Positions 9,274-17,969 of a stretch of DNA of 46,577 bases are shown piece after piece. Origin of the DNA: an uncultured Geobacter sp. (GTDB taxonomy: Bacteria > Desulfobacterota > Desulfuromonadia > Geobacterales > CAIOGM01). The notes beneath the pieces were generated by a model. The model saw only the letters and a list, made by a program, of their open reading frames with translations. It was not told the origin of the DNA and did no database searches. The DNA lies in contig CAIOGM010000004.1 of the NCBI GenBank assembly GCA_903857795.1, forward strand, positions 1 through 46,577, read 5' to 3'. A program made the translations under genes and the position numbers. Each line of letters starts with the position of its first letter. Positions within the stretch are counted from its first letter, which is position 1.

Positions 9274-9751
9274 GGTTATACCTGTAACCGGGAAAGACCT
9301 TATTACCGGTCCCTTTATGTCTCGGTGGCAATGTGAACGGACACGACCGGGAGAGAAGGCGGACATAAGGGCCTGTGTTGCGCTTGCCAAGAAGCATCAG
9401 GTCAAAATCCATGCGCTTCAAATCGGCAGAAGAGATTATGGTTTCGTTTCTGTAAACATTCATCAGTTACCTGATGAAAACCCTAATAAGTTCTACTTGT
9501 CAGTAGATCTTCTTTTTGTATCAAAACAATTTCGCGGGAAACCCATCGATGCACTGGAAGGAATGACCGCTTCTGCTTACCTCATGTCGATCATATTTGA
9601 AAAAGCACTTGAGGCAGCCAAATTTTTCCCTTTTGACACTATTGTTCTCTTCCCCGCTGATCCAAAGTTAATCCCTTTTTACGCCTCAATTGGTTGTACC
9701 CCGCTAATAAAAAGCAAGGGCTTCATGTTTATTTCTCTTCGTTCACAATAG
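9263..9751 (+). CDS. GNAT-family N-acetyltransferase
   Basis: A 162-residue protein starting with GTG inside the previous frame. A GNAT core is visible: strand beta-4 with KFYLSVDLLFVSKQFRGKP (about 79-97), which includes the acetyl-CoA pyrophosphate loop variant FRGKPID, a helix (AYLMSIIFEKALEAAK), and the C-terminal LIPFYASIGCTPL, equivalent to the usual FYxxxGF motif B. Family role: moves acetyl from acetyl-CoA to an amine on a small molecule, protein or aminoacyl-tRNA. Base composition is more AT-rich than the flanking glycosyl genes, suggesting acquisition as a small cassette between TMTC paralogues. It may be a TacT-like toxin with the upstream ORF as partner, but ordinary GNAT metabolism is equally possible. 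Confidence 0.7.
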   Translation: MTIEVIPVTGKDLITGPFMSRWQCERTRPGEKADIRACVALAKKHQVKIHALQIGRRDYGFVSVNIHQLPDENPNKFYLSVDLLFVSKQFRGKPIDALEGMTASAYLMSIIFEKALEAAKFFPFDTIVLFPADPKLIPFYASIGCTPLIKSKGFMFISLRSQ

Positions 9752-9985
9752 CCCTGTGTCAAGCTTGACATTCAAACATTCTCACTTGTGGTTCGCGCGG
9801 AATTCAGACAGACCAATGCAATGGTGCTGTTCGGGAAATGCCGTGTGAACGATTCCCGTCACGGGACAGCCACCGACGCCGACTACCGGGTGGAAAAGAT
9901 CAAATACGGGAAGAGCGGGAAAGAGAAGGATTTGACGACGCTCCACTGCAACGGCAAGATCACCCTCTCCGGCATACCGACAACT

Positions 9986-11929
9986 ATGAAACAAAAATCC
10001 TCCAAATCACCACGTTCTCCGGCAGTCGTCCTGCGGGAAGTTGACGATACCGCCAGGAAGGGGCGTATTCTTGCCGCCGGCGTGGCTCTCCTGACGTTCC
10101 TCGTCTACTGTCCGGCCCTTCTTAACGGATTTGTCAACTGGGACGACGATCTCTACGTGTATGGCAACCCGCACATCCTCTCCTTGAAACCGGCCTTCTT
10201 TGCCTGGGCGTTCACCGATCTTTCCGCGGGCTTCTGGCACCCGCTCACCTGGATCTCCTATGGGGTGGATTACGCCCTCTGGGGGCTGAACCCCCTGGGG
10301 TATCACCTGACCGCCATCCTCCTCCATGCGCTCAACACCGCTCTTGTCGTCCTGGTGACCGGCGCTCTCCTGGATGCGGCCCGGCGCCGGAGGGTTGCCT
10401 CCACTTTTCCGGATAATCACAACCCATGGGTAGTCGCCGGTATCACCGGACTGCTCTTCGGTCTTCATCCGCTGCACGTGGAGTCGGTGGCCTGGGTCAG
10501 CGAGCGAAAAGACCTGCTCTGCGCCTTGTTCTTTCTGTTGAGCCTTATCGCCTATGTCAACTATGCGGTTCTCAAGACGGGCGGGCAAGAACGGCGGCCG
10601 TTCCCCGGCTTTCCCCGGAGCAGGTGGTATTTCATCGCATTCCTGCTCTTCATCTGCGCCCTGTCCGCCAAGACGATGGCCGTCTCTCTGCCGCTGGTCC
10701 TGATTATCCTGGACTGGTATCCACTGGGTCGGATCCGGACGGCAGGCGACTCGGTCACCCTGCTCCTGGAGAAGATCCCCTTCGTGCTGGGCACTCTTGT
10801 TATCGCCGTTATCAGCATCATGGCCCAAAAATCCATCGGAGCTCTCGAGCTGATGGAGTCGAAACCATTTGGAACACGGTTGCTGGTGGCGTGCAAGGCG
10901 CTTGCGACCTATCTCTGGAAGATGCTGATCCCCGTGGACCTCCTCCCGTTCTATCCCTATCCGCAGCAGGTCTCACTCCTGTCGGCCGACTATCTGCTCT
11001 CCGTGCTCGTGGTGGTCGGCGTTACGGCCGGATGCATTTTCGCGGCGGAAAAAAGAAAGGTGTTGACGGCTTCCTGGCTCTATTTTCTGGTCACCCTGTT
11101 GCCGGTACTCGGTTTTGTCCAGGTCGGCATCTATGCCATGGCCGACCGTTTTACCTACCTTCCCACTCTTGGCCCTTTTCTGCTCATGGGGTTGGGAGCG
11201 GCAATGATCCGGGAGAGGCTGGCGGTCCACCGCTTGGTTGAACGTGGCGCCATGGTCGCGGCAGTTGTGCTGATAGTCGCCCTCTCTTATGCGACCGTCA
11301 AGCAGATCGCCATATGGAAGAGCAGTATCGGCCTCTGGAATTACGTCATTGAGAAGGAACCACGGCGTATTCTCTATGCCTATCTCAATCGCGGCGTGGC
11401 GTTTGGTGACAATAAGGAGTTTGGCCGCGCCGTCGAGGATTTTACCATGGCGATCAGCATGGATCCCAAATCCGGAAGTGCCTATCTCAATCGCGGAATG
11501 GCGTTCGTGGCGCAGGGAGAGTTTGATCGGGCGATCATGGATTACGATACGGTGCTAGCCCTGAACCCTTCTTCTGTTGATGCATATTCAAATCGCGGCG
11601 GCGTATGGTACCGGAAAGGTGAACTTGAGCGGGCAATCGACGACTATAACCGGGCGTTGTCCCTGCAGCCGGATTTTTTGCCTGCTCTTATCAACCGTGC
11701 CATTGCATTCAAGAAAAGGGGAGCGACGGATCGGGCTATCGAAGATTATTCCCGGGTGATCTCCTTGAACCCCGAGGCCAAGTTTTTCATCGGCCGTGGC
11801 GATTTGTATATGAAAAAAGGGGACGTGGAACGAGCCGTCAAAGATTACCGGAAGGCATGCGACCAGGGAAGCGGGGAAGGGTGTCGCAAGGCCTTTTTCC
11901 CGGTCCAGGCCTTGTTGCCCCAGCAGTAA
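9986..11929 (+). CDS. TMTC-like multipass membrane protein with C-terminal TPRs (paralogue 3)
   Basis: 647 residues from ATG 9986. The frame is open back to 9788, but those 66 upstream codons are polar and absent from the two paralogues, so I start where the family similarity begins. It has the acidic pair (D53-D54 in VNWDDDLYVY), FTDLSAGFWHPLTWISY and HPLHVESVAWVSERKDLLC, about ten membrane helices, then roughly six TPRs (about 460-640) of the AYLNRGMAFVAQGEFDRAI type. Role as for paralogues 1 and 2: probable GT-C sugar transferase with a protein-docking tail; substrate unknown. It is separated from paralogue 2 by about 6.3 kb and probably arose by duplication. The ribosome-binding site is weak. 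The 234 bases between the GNAT stop and this ATG hold only the upstream extension of this frame. Confidence 0.8.
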   Translation: MKQKSSKSPRSPAVVLREVDDTARKGRILAAGVALLTFLVYCPALLNGFVNWDDDLYVYGNPHILSLKPAFFAWAFTDLSAGFWHPLTWISYGVDYALWGLNPLGYHLTAILLHALNTALVVLVTGALLDAARRRRVASTFPDNHNPWVVAGITGLLFGLHPLHVESVAWVSERKDLLCALFFLLSLIAYVNYAVLKTGGQERRPFPGFPRSRWYFIAFLLFICALSAKTMAVSLPLVLIILDWYPLGRIRTAGDSVTLLLEKIPFVLGTLVIAVISIMAQKSIGALELMESKPFGTRLLVACKALATYLWKMLIPVDLLPFYPYPQQVSLLSADYLLSVLVVVGVTAGCIFAAEKRKVLTASWLYFLVTLLPVLGFVQVGIYAMADRFTYLPTLGPFLLMGLGAAMIRERLAVHRLVERGAMVAAVVLIVALSYATVKQIAIWKSSIGLWNYVIEKEPRRILYAYLNRGVAFGDNKEFGRAVEDFTMAISMDPKSGSAYLNRGMAFVAQGEFDRAIMDYDTVLALNPSSVDAYSNRGGVWYRKGELERAIDDYNRALSLQPDFLPALINRAIAFKKRGATDRAIEDYSRVISLNPEAKFFIGRGDLYMKKGDVERAVKDYRKACDQGSGEGCRKAFFPVQALLPQQ

Positions 11930-11992
11930 TATGTGGTAACCACTCGAGGTGTGACGTGAAATCTGCAAGTACCCCTTCATTGCCGCTTTCCG

Positions 11993-12106
11993 TAACCCCT
12001 CCTGTCCCCTTAACCCAAGGGGGAGATGCTAAGGGAATGTGGCGGAGAATAGTCCCCCCCTTGAGACAAGAGGATCAACAGGGCCTGAAGGGGACAGGGG
12101 GAGTTA
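11993..12106. repeat. C/G-rich imperfect inverted-repeat element
   Basis: The element begins TAACCCCTCCTGTCCCCTTA and ends in its imperfect complement, finishing GTTA at 12106; CCTGTCCCCTT (12001-12011) and AAGGGGACAGG (12088-12098) pair exactly. An inner pair of C and G tracts (AAGGGGGA and TCCCCCCCTT) adds to the structure. It resembles the other C-rich blocks in this window near 28258, 32043 and 32401. The rest of the 388-base gap 11930-12317 (12107-12317) shows no gene or clear signal apart from the ribosome-binding site of the kinase gene. Confidence 0.6.
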
Positions 12107-12317
12107 TGAAAACAGTGATGCCGCTGACCTGAGTAGTTACCGTTTTTTTAATTACATTTTGCCGGAGTCAATGGTATGTTGCGGAGTTAAGCGGCGGAGA
12201 GCGCCCCATGACAGGAGAACTTTTTAGCGAATTTTCGACCCGCGTTTACCACCTTAAGCACTGAGAGCGGACTTTGTTGGTTTCCGACTGAAGAGCCGAG
12301 GCGCAAGGAGAGAGCGG

Positions 12318-13634
12318 ATGCCGCGAGAAGCACAGAGGATACTGGTCATCGATGACTCGTCCACCACCATCGATATTCTCAGCGAGGTGATGGGGGAGGA
12401 GTGTGAGCTGCTGTTCGCCCTGAACGGGGTCGATGGGCTCGCGCTGGCCCGGCGAGAGCAGCCCGAGCTGATCCTTTTGGACGTGGTGATGCCCGGCATG
12501 GACGGCTATGAGGTCTGCAACCTGCTCAAGGGGGACCCGTTGACCAGGGCGATCCCGGTCATCTTTATTACGGCCTTGAATCATGACGAGGACGAGGGGA
12601 AAGGGCTCGAAATGGGGGCCATCGACTATGTGAGCAAGCCGATCAACCCCCCCATCTTCCGCGCCCGGATCAGGAACCATCTGGCGCTCAAGCGGACCGA
12701 AGCCGCCCTCCATGAACAGGCGGCGCTGCTGCAGCAGGAGGTCAGCCAGCGGACTCGCGCCCAGGAGTTGCTGCTGGCCCAGCAACAGCAGCTGGAGGCG
12801 CTGGTGGATGACGAGGTGCGCAAGAACCGGGAGAAGGACAGCGCCCTCATGCAGAGCGACAAGATGGCCTCCCTCGGCCAGATGGCGGCGGGGGTGGCCC
12901 ATGAGGTCAACAACCCCATGGGGTACATCTCCGTCAACCTGGGGATCCTGGCCCGCTATTTCGATGCGCTCGTCCGGTTCGACCGGAGCCTTCGGGAGGA
13001 GGAGGGAGCGCTGTCGCCGGAGAGCCGCCGGTTCATTGACCTTCGCAGAGAGGAGCTGGGGATCGAGCATATCCTGGAGGATGGGGTTGACCTGCTCGAC
13101 GAGACCCGGGAGGGGGCGGAGCGGGTCATCGACATCGCCCGGAACCTGAAGAATTTTTCCCGGCGGGACGCACCGGAGTACGAGGCGGTGCTGCTCACCA
13201 GCTGCCTGGAGAGCGCCCTGACCATCGTGCAGTACGAATTGAAATACAAGGCCACCATCCGGAAGGAGTACGGAGCAGTGCCGCCAGTCCTCTGTCATCC
13301 GGGCCAGCTGAACCAGGTCTTCCTGAATCTGCTGGTCAACGCCGGCCAGGCCATCGTCGCCCCGGGGGAGATCGTGCTCCGCTGCTGGCATGATGACGCC
13401 TCTGTCCATGTCTCCATCGGCGACAGCGGGCCGGGGATGTCGGAGGAGCTGCGGGAGCAGATCTTCGAGCCGTTCTTCACCACCAAGGGGGTGGGGGAGG
13501 GGACCGGCCTGGGCTTAAGCATCTCCTCGGAGATCATCCGGAATCACCGGGGAGAGCTCCGGGTGGAGAGCCGCGTGGGTGAGGGGAGCACCTTCACCGT
13601 CAGCCTCCCCCGCATGGCCGAAGAAGACGACTGA
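12318..13634 (+). CDS. Response regulator-histidine kinase hybrid
   Basis: 438 residues, no membrane segment, so cytoplasmic. Order: receiver domain at 1-~125 with acidic pocket D12-D13, phosphoacceptor D55 ([14 protein letters not shown]) and K107; coiled-coil linker ~125-180; HisKA dimerisation domain with H195 ([14 protein letters not shown]); HATPase domain with N-box ([15 protein letters not shown]), GDSGPGMS and GTGLGLSI. The receiver-first order is that of kinases steered by another kinase or that pass phosphate to a separate regulator. AAGGAG lies 7 bases before ATG. It stands alone: no response regulator with an output domain is adjacent, so its partner must be elsewhere. Signal unknown. 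Confidence 0.9.
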   Translation: MPREAQRILVIDDSSTTIDILSEVMGEECELLFALNGVDGLALARREQPELILLDVVMPGMDGYEVCNLLKGDPLTRAIPVIFITALNHDEDEGKGLEMGAIDYVSKPINPPIFRARIRNHLALKRTEAALHEQAALLQQEVSQRTRAQELLLAQQQQLEALVDDEVRKNREKDSALMQSDKMASLGQMAAGVAHEVNNPMGYISVNLGILARYFDALVRFDRSLREEEGALSPESRRFIDLRREELGIEHILEDGVDLLDETREGAERVIDIARNLKNFSRRDAPEYEAVLLTSCLESALTIVQYELKYKATIRKEYGAVPPVLCHPGQLNQVFLNLLVNAGQAIVAPGEIVLRCWHDDASVHVSIGDSGPGMSEELREQIFEPFFTTKGVGEGTGLGLSISSEIIRNHRGELRVESRVGEGSTFTVSLPRMAEEDD

Positions 13635-13768
13635 GCCGCGTGGAGAGGCGCTCTCTTGAGGCAAGGTCTTTATTTCTCGGTTGCTCCGTGTTATTCGAAC
13701 TGCCGTGTTCGGAATGAATTCTCCCCGTGGAGTGGTGCAGCTATCTCTCCCTCCCATGAACTCTTGCG

Positions 13769-13797
13769 TTGATTTATGGAGAGCTTTTGTATAGATT
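13769..13797 (+). promoter_or_regulatory. Possible sigma-70-type promoter of leuC
   Basis: TTGATT at 13769-13774 and TATAGATT at 13790-13797 could be -35 and -10 boxes with 15 to 17 bases between them, depending on the -10 register. It lies 47 bases before the leuC start. Pattern match only. 13635-13768 shows nothing else I can support. Confidence 0.3.
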
Positions 13798-13843
13798 GCC
13801 CCGAGTGCCGTTTATCACCCGCTACCTGAAAGGAACCTGTCCC

Positions 13844-15127
13844 ATGGGGATGACCACCGCCGAAAAAATTTTTGCCAGTCACGTGATTGATGAGCCGTTC
13901 CCCGGAACCATGGTGCTCCGCCTGGACGTGGTCATGTGTCACGAGATTACGACCCCCATCGCCATCGCCGATCTCATGGCGCGGGGGAAAGACCGCGTCT
14001 TCAAAGGGGAGAACATCAAGGCGGTGATAGACCACGTCACGCCGAGCAAGGACACCAAGACCGCCACCCAGGCCAAGATCCTCCGGGAGTGGGCCCAGCG
14101 CCACGCCATCAAGGACTTCTTCGATATAGGGGCCAACGGGGTCTGTCACGCCCTCTTCCCGGAGAAGGGGTTCATCCGCCCCGGCTACACCGTCATCATG
14201 GGGGACTCCCACACCTGTACCCACGGCGCCTTCGGCGCCTTCGCCGCCGGGGTGGGAACCACCGACCTGGAGGTGGGGATTCTCAAGGGGGTCTGCGCCT
14301 TCCGGGCGCCCAAGAGCATCCGGTTCAACCTGACCGGCACGCTCCAGACGGGGGTCTACGCCAAGGATGTCATCCTCCACGTGATCAGCCGGATCGGCGT
14401 CAACGGCGCCACCGACCGGGTCATGGAGTTCAGGGGAGCGGTGGTGGACGCCATGAGCATGGAATCCCGCATGACCCTCTGTAACATGGCCATCGAGGCC
14501 GGCGGCACCTCGGGGATCTGCATGCCGGACCTGACCACGGTGGAGTATCTCTGGCCCTTCATCTCCGGGGAGTACGCCACCAGGGAGGCGGCCCTGGCCG
14601 ACTTCGTGAAGTGGCGCTCCGATGATGACGCCCTCTATGATCAGATCCTGGATATCGATATCACGACCCTGGAGCCGATGGTCACCTACGGCTACAAACC
14701 GGATCTGGTCAAGCCGGTGAGGGAGATGGCCGGGACTCCGGTCAACCAGGTCTACATCGGCTCCTGCACCAATGGCCGGATCGAAGACCTGAGGATCGCC
14801 GCGGCGATCCTGAAGGGGCGTAAGGTCTCGCCGCTGGTGCGGGCGATCCTCTCTCCGGCCACGCCGCAGGTCTATAAGGACGCCCTTCACGAAGGGCTCA
14901 TCGATATCTTCATGGACGCCGGCTTCTGCGTCACCAACCCCACCTGCGGCGCCTGCCTCGGGATGAGCAGCGGCGTGCTGGCCGAGGGGGAATCGTGCGC
15001 CTCCACCACCAACCGCAACTTCATGGGACGGATGGGGAAGGGGGGGATGGTGCACCTCATGTCCCCGGCCACCAGTGCGGCCACGGCCATCGAAGGGGTC
15101 ATCACCGATCCCCGGAAATATCTCTGA
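13844..15127 (+). CDS. leuC: 3-isopropylmalate dehydratase large subunit
   Basis: 427 residues from the ATG at 13844, which follows AAGGAA at normal spacing; the frame is open 75 bases further upstream but without similarity. It carries the aconitase-family [4Fe-4S] ligands C308 (GSCTNGR), C368 and C371 (NPTCGACLG) and the substrate loop GDSHTCTHGAFGAF. The length, about 40 residues shorter than the enterobacterial enzyme, fits the archaeal-type LeuC found in Geobacter and relatives. With LeuD it isomerises 2-isopropylmalate to 3-isopropylmalate in leucine synthesis; this subtype can also act on citramalate or homoaconitate, so substrate is not certain. leuD follows after 15 bases. No leuA or leuB is in the window. 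Confidence 0.92.
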   Translation: MGMTTAEKIFASHVIDEPFPGTMVLRLDVVMCHEITTPIAIADLMARGKDRVFKGENIKAVIDHVTPSKDTKTATQAKILREWAQRHAIKDFFDIGANGVCHALFPEKGFIRPGYTVIMGDSHTCTHGAFGAFAAGVGTTDLEVGILKGVCAFRAPKSIRFNLTGTLQTGVYAKDVILHVISRIGVNGATDRVMEFRGAVVDAMSMESRMTLCNMAIEAGGTSGICMPDLTTVEYLWPFISGEYATREAALADFVKWRSDDDALYDQILDIDITTLEPMVTYGYKPDLVKPVREMAGTPVNQVYIGSCTNGRIEDLRIAAAILKGRKVSPLVRAILSPATPQVYKDALHEGLIDIFMDAGFCVTNPTCGACLGMSSGVLAEGESCASTTNRNFMGRMGKGGMVHLMSPATSAATAIEGVITDPRKYL

Positions 15128-15142
15128 TAAAAGGAGTCTGCA

Positions 15143-15670
15143 ATGAAAACCTTTGGCGGACCGGCCCTCTTTCTCGACCGGTCGGACATCAATACCGACG
15201 AGATCATCCCGGCCAAGTATCTCACCGAGATCACCAAGAATGACCTGAAGCCGTATATCCTGGAGGACCTGAAGCTTCCCGGGTTCGATCCCAAGGGGGA
15301 GAAGTGCCGCAACGCCCGGGTCATCGTCTCCCGGAACAACTTCGGCTGCGGCTCATCCCGGGAGCATGCCCCCTGGGTCTTCGAGGTGAACGGCATCACG
15401 GCGGTCATGGCCGGCTCCTTTGCCCGGATCTTCCGGCAGAACATGTTCAACTGCGGCATGGCGGCCATCGAACTCCCGCCTGCGACCCTCGACCTGCTCT
15501 TCTCCTTCGAGGCGTGCGACGACACGGTCATCGACCTGGATATCCAGCTGCAGAGCGGGAGCATCCGCGGCGGCGGCCAGGAAGAGCGGTTCAGCTTCGA
15601 GTTGGCCCCCTTTGATCAGGCCCTCGTCTCGGCCGGCGGCTGGGTCGACTATGCCGACGGGAAATATTAG
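15143..15670 (+). CDS. leuD: 3-isopropylmalate dehydratase small subunit
   Basis: A 175-residue swivel-domain partner of LeuC. Visible are the start block (FGGPALFLDRSDINTDEIIPAKY), the active-site serine loop NFGCGSSREHAPW and FARIFRQNMFNCG. Substrate choice in this family is set by a loop that here reads YLTEITKNDLKPYI. Known role: completes the isomerase active site in leucine (or citramalate) synthesis, in the cytoplasm. AAAGGAG lies before the ATG. Its 3' end overlaps the next gene by 20 bases (ATG at 15651), so an exported protein of unrelated type is translated in step with leucine synthesis, which is unexpected. Confidence 0.93.
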   Translation: MKTFGGPALFLDRSDINTDEIIPAKYLTEITKNDLKPYILEDLKLPGFDPKGEKCRNARVIVSRNNFGCGSSREHAPWVFEVNGITAVMAGSFARIFRQNMFNCGMAAIELPPATLDLLFSFEACDDTVIDLDIQLQSGSIRGGGQEERFSFELAPFDQALVSAGGWVDYADGKY

Positions 15671-17165
15671 ACAGATCTTTCGCATACTTACCGCGCTGCT
15701 GCTTCTTGCCTCCCCGGCTGCGGGGGCCGATCTCCCGGCGGACGAGGGGACGATCTTCACCCTCTGGCCGCTGATGGAGTACCGGAGCAGCCCTCAAGAG
15801 GGGTTCAGCAACCTGTCGATCCTGGGGCCGCTCATCAAGTACCAGCAGGGGCGGGAGAAGAATCTTCTCGTTGTACGGCCGTTTCTCTACCGGGACGATG
15901 ACCTTCCCAGCAAGACGGTCAGGAGCGATTACCTCTATCCGATCTTCTCCTCAGAATCTGGGCCCGACGTGGAACGGGTTCAGGCGGCCCGGGGACTCTT
16001 TCAGGTCAACACCTACCGGAAGAGCGAACCGGGGGGCGAGGAGGAGAGTTCCATGTTCTTCCCCTTCTACGTGAAGGGGAACTCTCCCACCCACGGGCCG
16101 TACCTCTGGCTTTTTCCCTTCTATGGCGATGTCTACGACCGGTTCTGGAAGGACGAATACCACTTCGTCATGTTCCCCCTCTACGGCAGGACCGTGAACA
16201 AGGGGCTCACGACCCGCAATTTTATCTATCCGTTTTTTTCCCTGATGGAGGGGGAAAAGGAGAGCGGCTTCCAGCTTTGGCCCCTCTACGGTCAGTCGCA
16301 GAAGGAGGGGGTCTACCGGAAGCAGTTTCTGGCCTGGCCGTTCTGCTCCTACGAAAAGCTCGATCTGGACACGGAAAACCCGGTGACCAAGATCACGGCC
16401 CTGCCACTCTTCAGCTTCGTGGAGAGCCCCCAGCGCAGCTCCCGCCGCGTCCTCTGGCCCTTCTTCGGCTATACGGACGACCGGAAGGGCGGGGTCAGCG
16501 AGGTCGACTGGTTCTGGCCCTTCTGGGTGACGGCGCGGGGGGGGGGAGTGGAGGTTGACCGCTTTCTCCCCTTCTACGCCGACGAACGGGCGCCCGGCAA
16601 GAGCAAACAGTGGCTTCTCTGGCCCCTCTATCGTCACGACCGGATCGACACCGACCACTTCCAGCAGGACCGGCGCCGGGTGATCTACTTTCTCTTCAAC
16701 GATTTTCAGGAACGGTGGCCCCAGGCCGACAAGAGCCGGCGCAGGACCATGCTCTGGCCGTTCTTCGTCTATCGCCGGGACGAGCGGGGGGTCAGTTCGT
16801 TCTCTTTCCCCGCGCCGGTGGAACCGGTGCTGGACCGGGAGGGGATAGAGCGGAGCTGGGCCCCCTTGTGGCGACTCTATCAGCAGCGTTGGAATGACAC
16901 CGGTGATTCGGCGGCCACCCTCTTCTGGAATCTCTACTGGCATGAGGCCCGGGGGGAAGAGCTGACCTATGAGCTCTTCCCTTTCCTCTCCTACCAGGGA
17001 GGAGGAGCGGAGACCGATCTGAAGTTGCTTAAAGGGATGATCCGCTACAAAAGCGGGGCACACGGGACGAAGCTCAGCTTCTTCTGGCTCCCCTTCGGCA
17101 TCTCCTGGGGCGCAGCGGTAACGACGGAACAGGGCGAGGGGAGCGGCGGTGAGCGGAGTGATTGA
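15651..17165 (+). CDS. Exported WPFF-repeat protein of unknown function
   Basis: 504 residues from ATG 15651, inside the end of leuD; the frame extends upstream but only as a leuD shadow, whereas 15651 gives a clean signal peptide (IRQIFRILTALLLLASPAAGA). The mature protein is built from about 18-20 copies of a short strand-like unit of the form hydrophobic-W/F-P-F/L-F/Y-x-Y, with the proline at about 40, 60, 77, 97, 138, 156, 176, 194, 211, 230, 252, 270, 290, 307, 325, 370, 405, 444 and 481, that is every ~19 residues. Charged turns separate the units. This suggests a beta-barrel or beta-solenoid in the periplasm or outer membrane. It overlaps the mlaE start by 17 bases, so a role in lipid transport is a reasonable inference. 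I know no function. Confidence 0.75.
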   Translation: MPTGNIRQIFRILTALLLLASPAAGADLPADEGTIFTLWPLMEYRSSPQEGFSNLSILGPLIKYQQGREKNLLVVRPFLYRDDDLPSKTVRSDYLYPIFSSESGPDVERVQAARGLFQVNTYRKSEPGGEEESSMFFPFYVKGNSPTHGPYLWLFPFYGDVYDRFWKDEYHFVMFPLYGRTVNKGLTTRNFIYPFFSLMEGEKESGFQLWPLYGQSQKEGVYRKQFLAWPFCSYEKLDLDTENPVTKITALPLFSFVESPQRSSRRVLWPFFGYTDDRKGGVSEVDWFWPFWVTARGGGVEVDRFLPFYADERAPGKSKQWLLWPLYRHDRIDTDHFQQDRRRVIYFLFNDFQERWPQADKSRRRTMLWPFFVYRRDERGVSSFSFPAPVEPVLDREGIERSWAPLWRLYQQRWNDTGDSAATLFWNLYWHEARGEELTYELFPFLSYQGGGAETDLKLLKGMIRYKSGAHGTKLSFFWLPFGISWGAAVTTEQGEGSGGERSD

Positions 17166-17925
17166 GAAAATCGGCAAAAAGATCCTCGACTTCCTGCAGA
17201 CCGTAGGTGAGTTCATGACCCTCCTGGTGGAGATTCTCTTCTCTGTCCGGGAGGCGCCCCGCAACCTGCCGGCCATACTCCAGCAGATGGCGATCTTCGG
17301 CTACGAGACGGTCCCCATCGCCACGGTGATGGCCTTCTTCGTGGGGATGGTGCTGGCGCTCCAGACCGGCGCGGAGCTCTACAAGTACGGGGGGCAAAAT
17401 ATCATCGGCGCCATCGTCGGCCACTCCATGGTGCGGGAGCTGGGACCGGTGATGACCAGCTTTCTTGTGGCCGGCCAGGTCGGTTCGGCCATGGCCGCGG
17501 AGATCGGGGTCATGAAGGTCTATGAGGAGATCGACGCTCTCAAGACCCTGGATATCGACCCCGTCCGGTACCTGGCCATGCCCCGGTTCCTGGCCAGCAT
17601 CATCTGCGTGCCGGTCCTGATTGTCTACGCCGATGTGGTCGGGATGTTGGGGGGCGCCATGATCAGCCACCTCCATCCGAAGATCTTCATCTCCTACTCC
17701 ACCTATTACGACAGTCTCAAGACGGCCCTCACCTTCCACGAGGTGGGGACCGGGATGGTGAAGGCCTTCGTCTTCGGCGGCACCATCGCCCTGGTCTCGT
17801 GCTACATCGGTTTCCGGACAACGGGGGGGGCCCGGGGGATCGGGGTCTCCACCACCCGTTCCGTGGTGCTGTCGTTCATGCTGATTCTCGCCTTGGACTA
17901 TTTCCTGACGAGGCTCATGATGTAG
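17149..17925 (+). CDS. mlaE: MlaE-family ABC permease
   Basis: 258 residues, GTG start at 17149 overlapping the previous stop and preceded by a G-rich ribosome-binding sequence. About five membrane helices and the MlaE signature are present (VPIATVMAFFVGMVLALQTG, then VRELGPVMTSFLVAGQVGSAMAAEIGVMKV). In the Mla system this permease sits in the inner membrane with ATPase MlaF and the MCE protein MlaD and moves phospholipids between inner and outer membranes. The usual mlaF ATPase gene is absent: upstream is the WPFF-repeat gene and leuD, downstream is mlaD. The ATPase must be encoded elsewhere. Family call very secure. Confidence 0.92.
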   Translation: MSGVIEKIGKKILDFLQTVGEFMTLLVEILFSVREAPRNLPAILQQMAIFGYETVPIATVMAFFVGMVLALQTGAELYKYGGQNIIGAIVGHSMVRELGPVMTSFLVAGQVGSAMAAEIGVMKVYEEIDALKTLDIDPVRYLAMPRFLASIICVPVLIVYADVVGMLGGAMISHLHPKIFISYSTYYDSLKTALTFHEVGTGMVKAFVFGGTIALVSCYIGFRTTGGARGIGVSTTRSVVLSFMLILALDYFLTRLMM

Positions 17926-17969
17926 GGCGCCTGACGAGTCGCCTGTTTCAATCCTGGAGGTCTTAAGCA

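Noticed and set aside
9788-9985. Upstream 66 codons of TMTC paralogue 3
   Set aside because: Absent in the two paralogues and without a hydrophobic or conserved pattern; start set to 9986.
12246-13409. Minus-strand open frame of 387 codons over the kinase
   Set aside because: Antisense to an intact hybrid kinase; no recognisable protein features.
13691-15055. Minus-strand open frame of 454 codons over leuC
   Set aside because: Antisense shadow of a clear leuC gene, with histidine/glycine-rich low-complexity translation.
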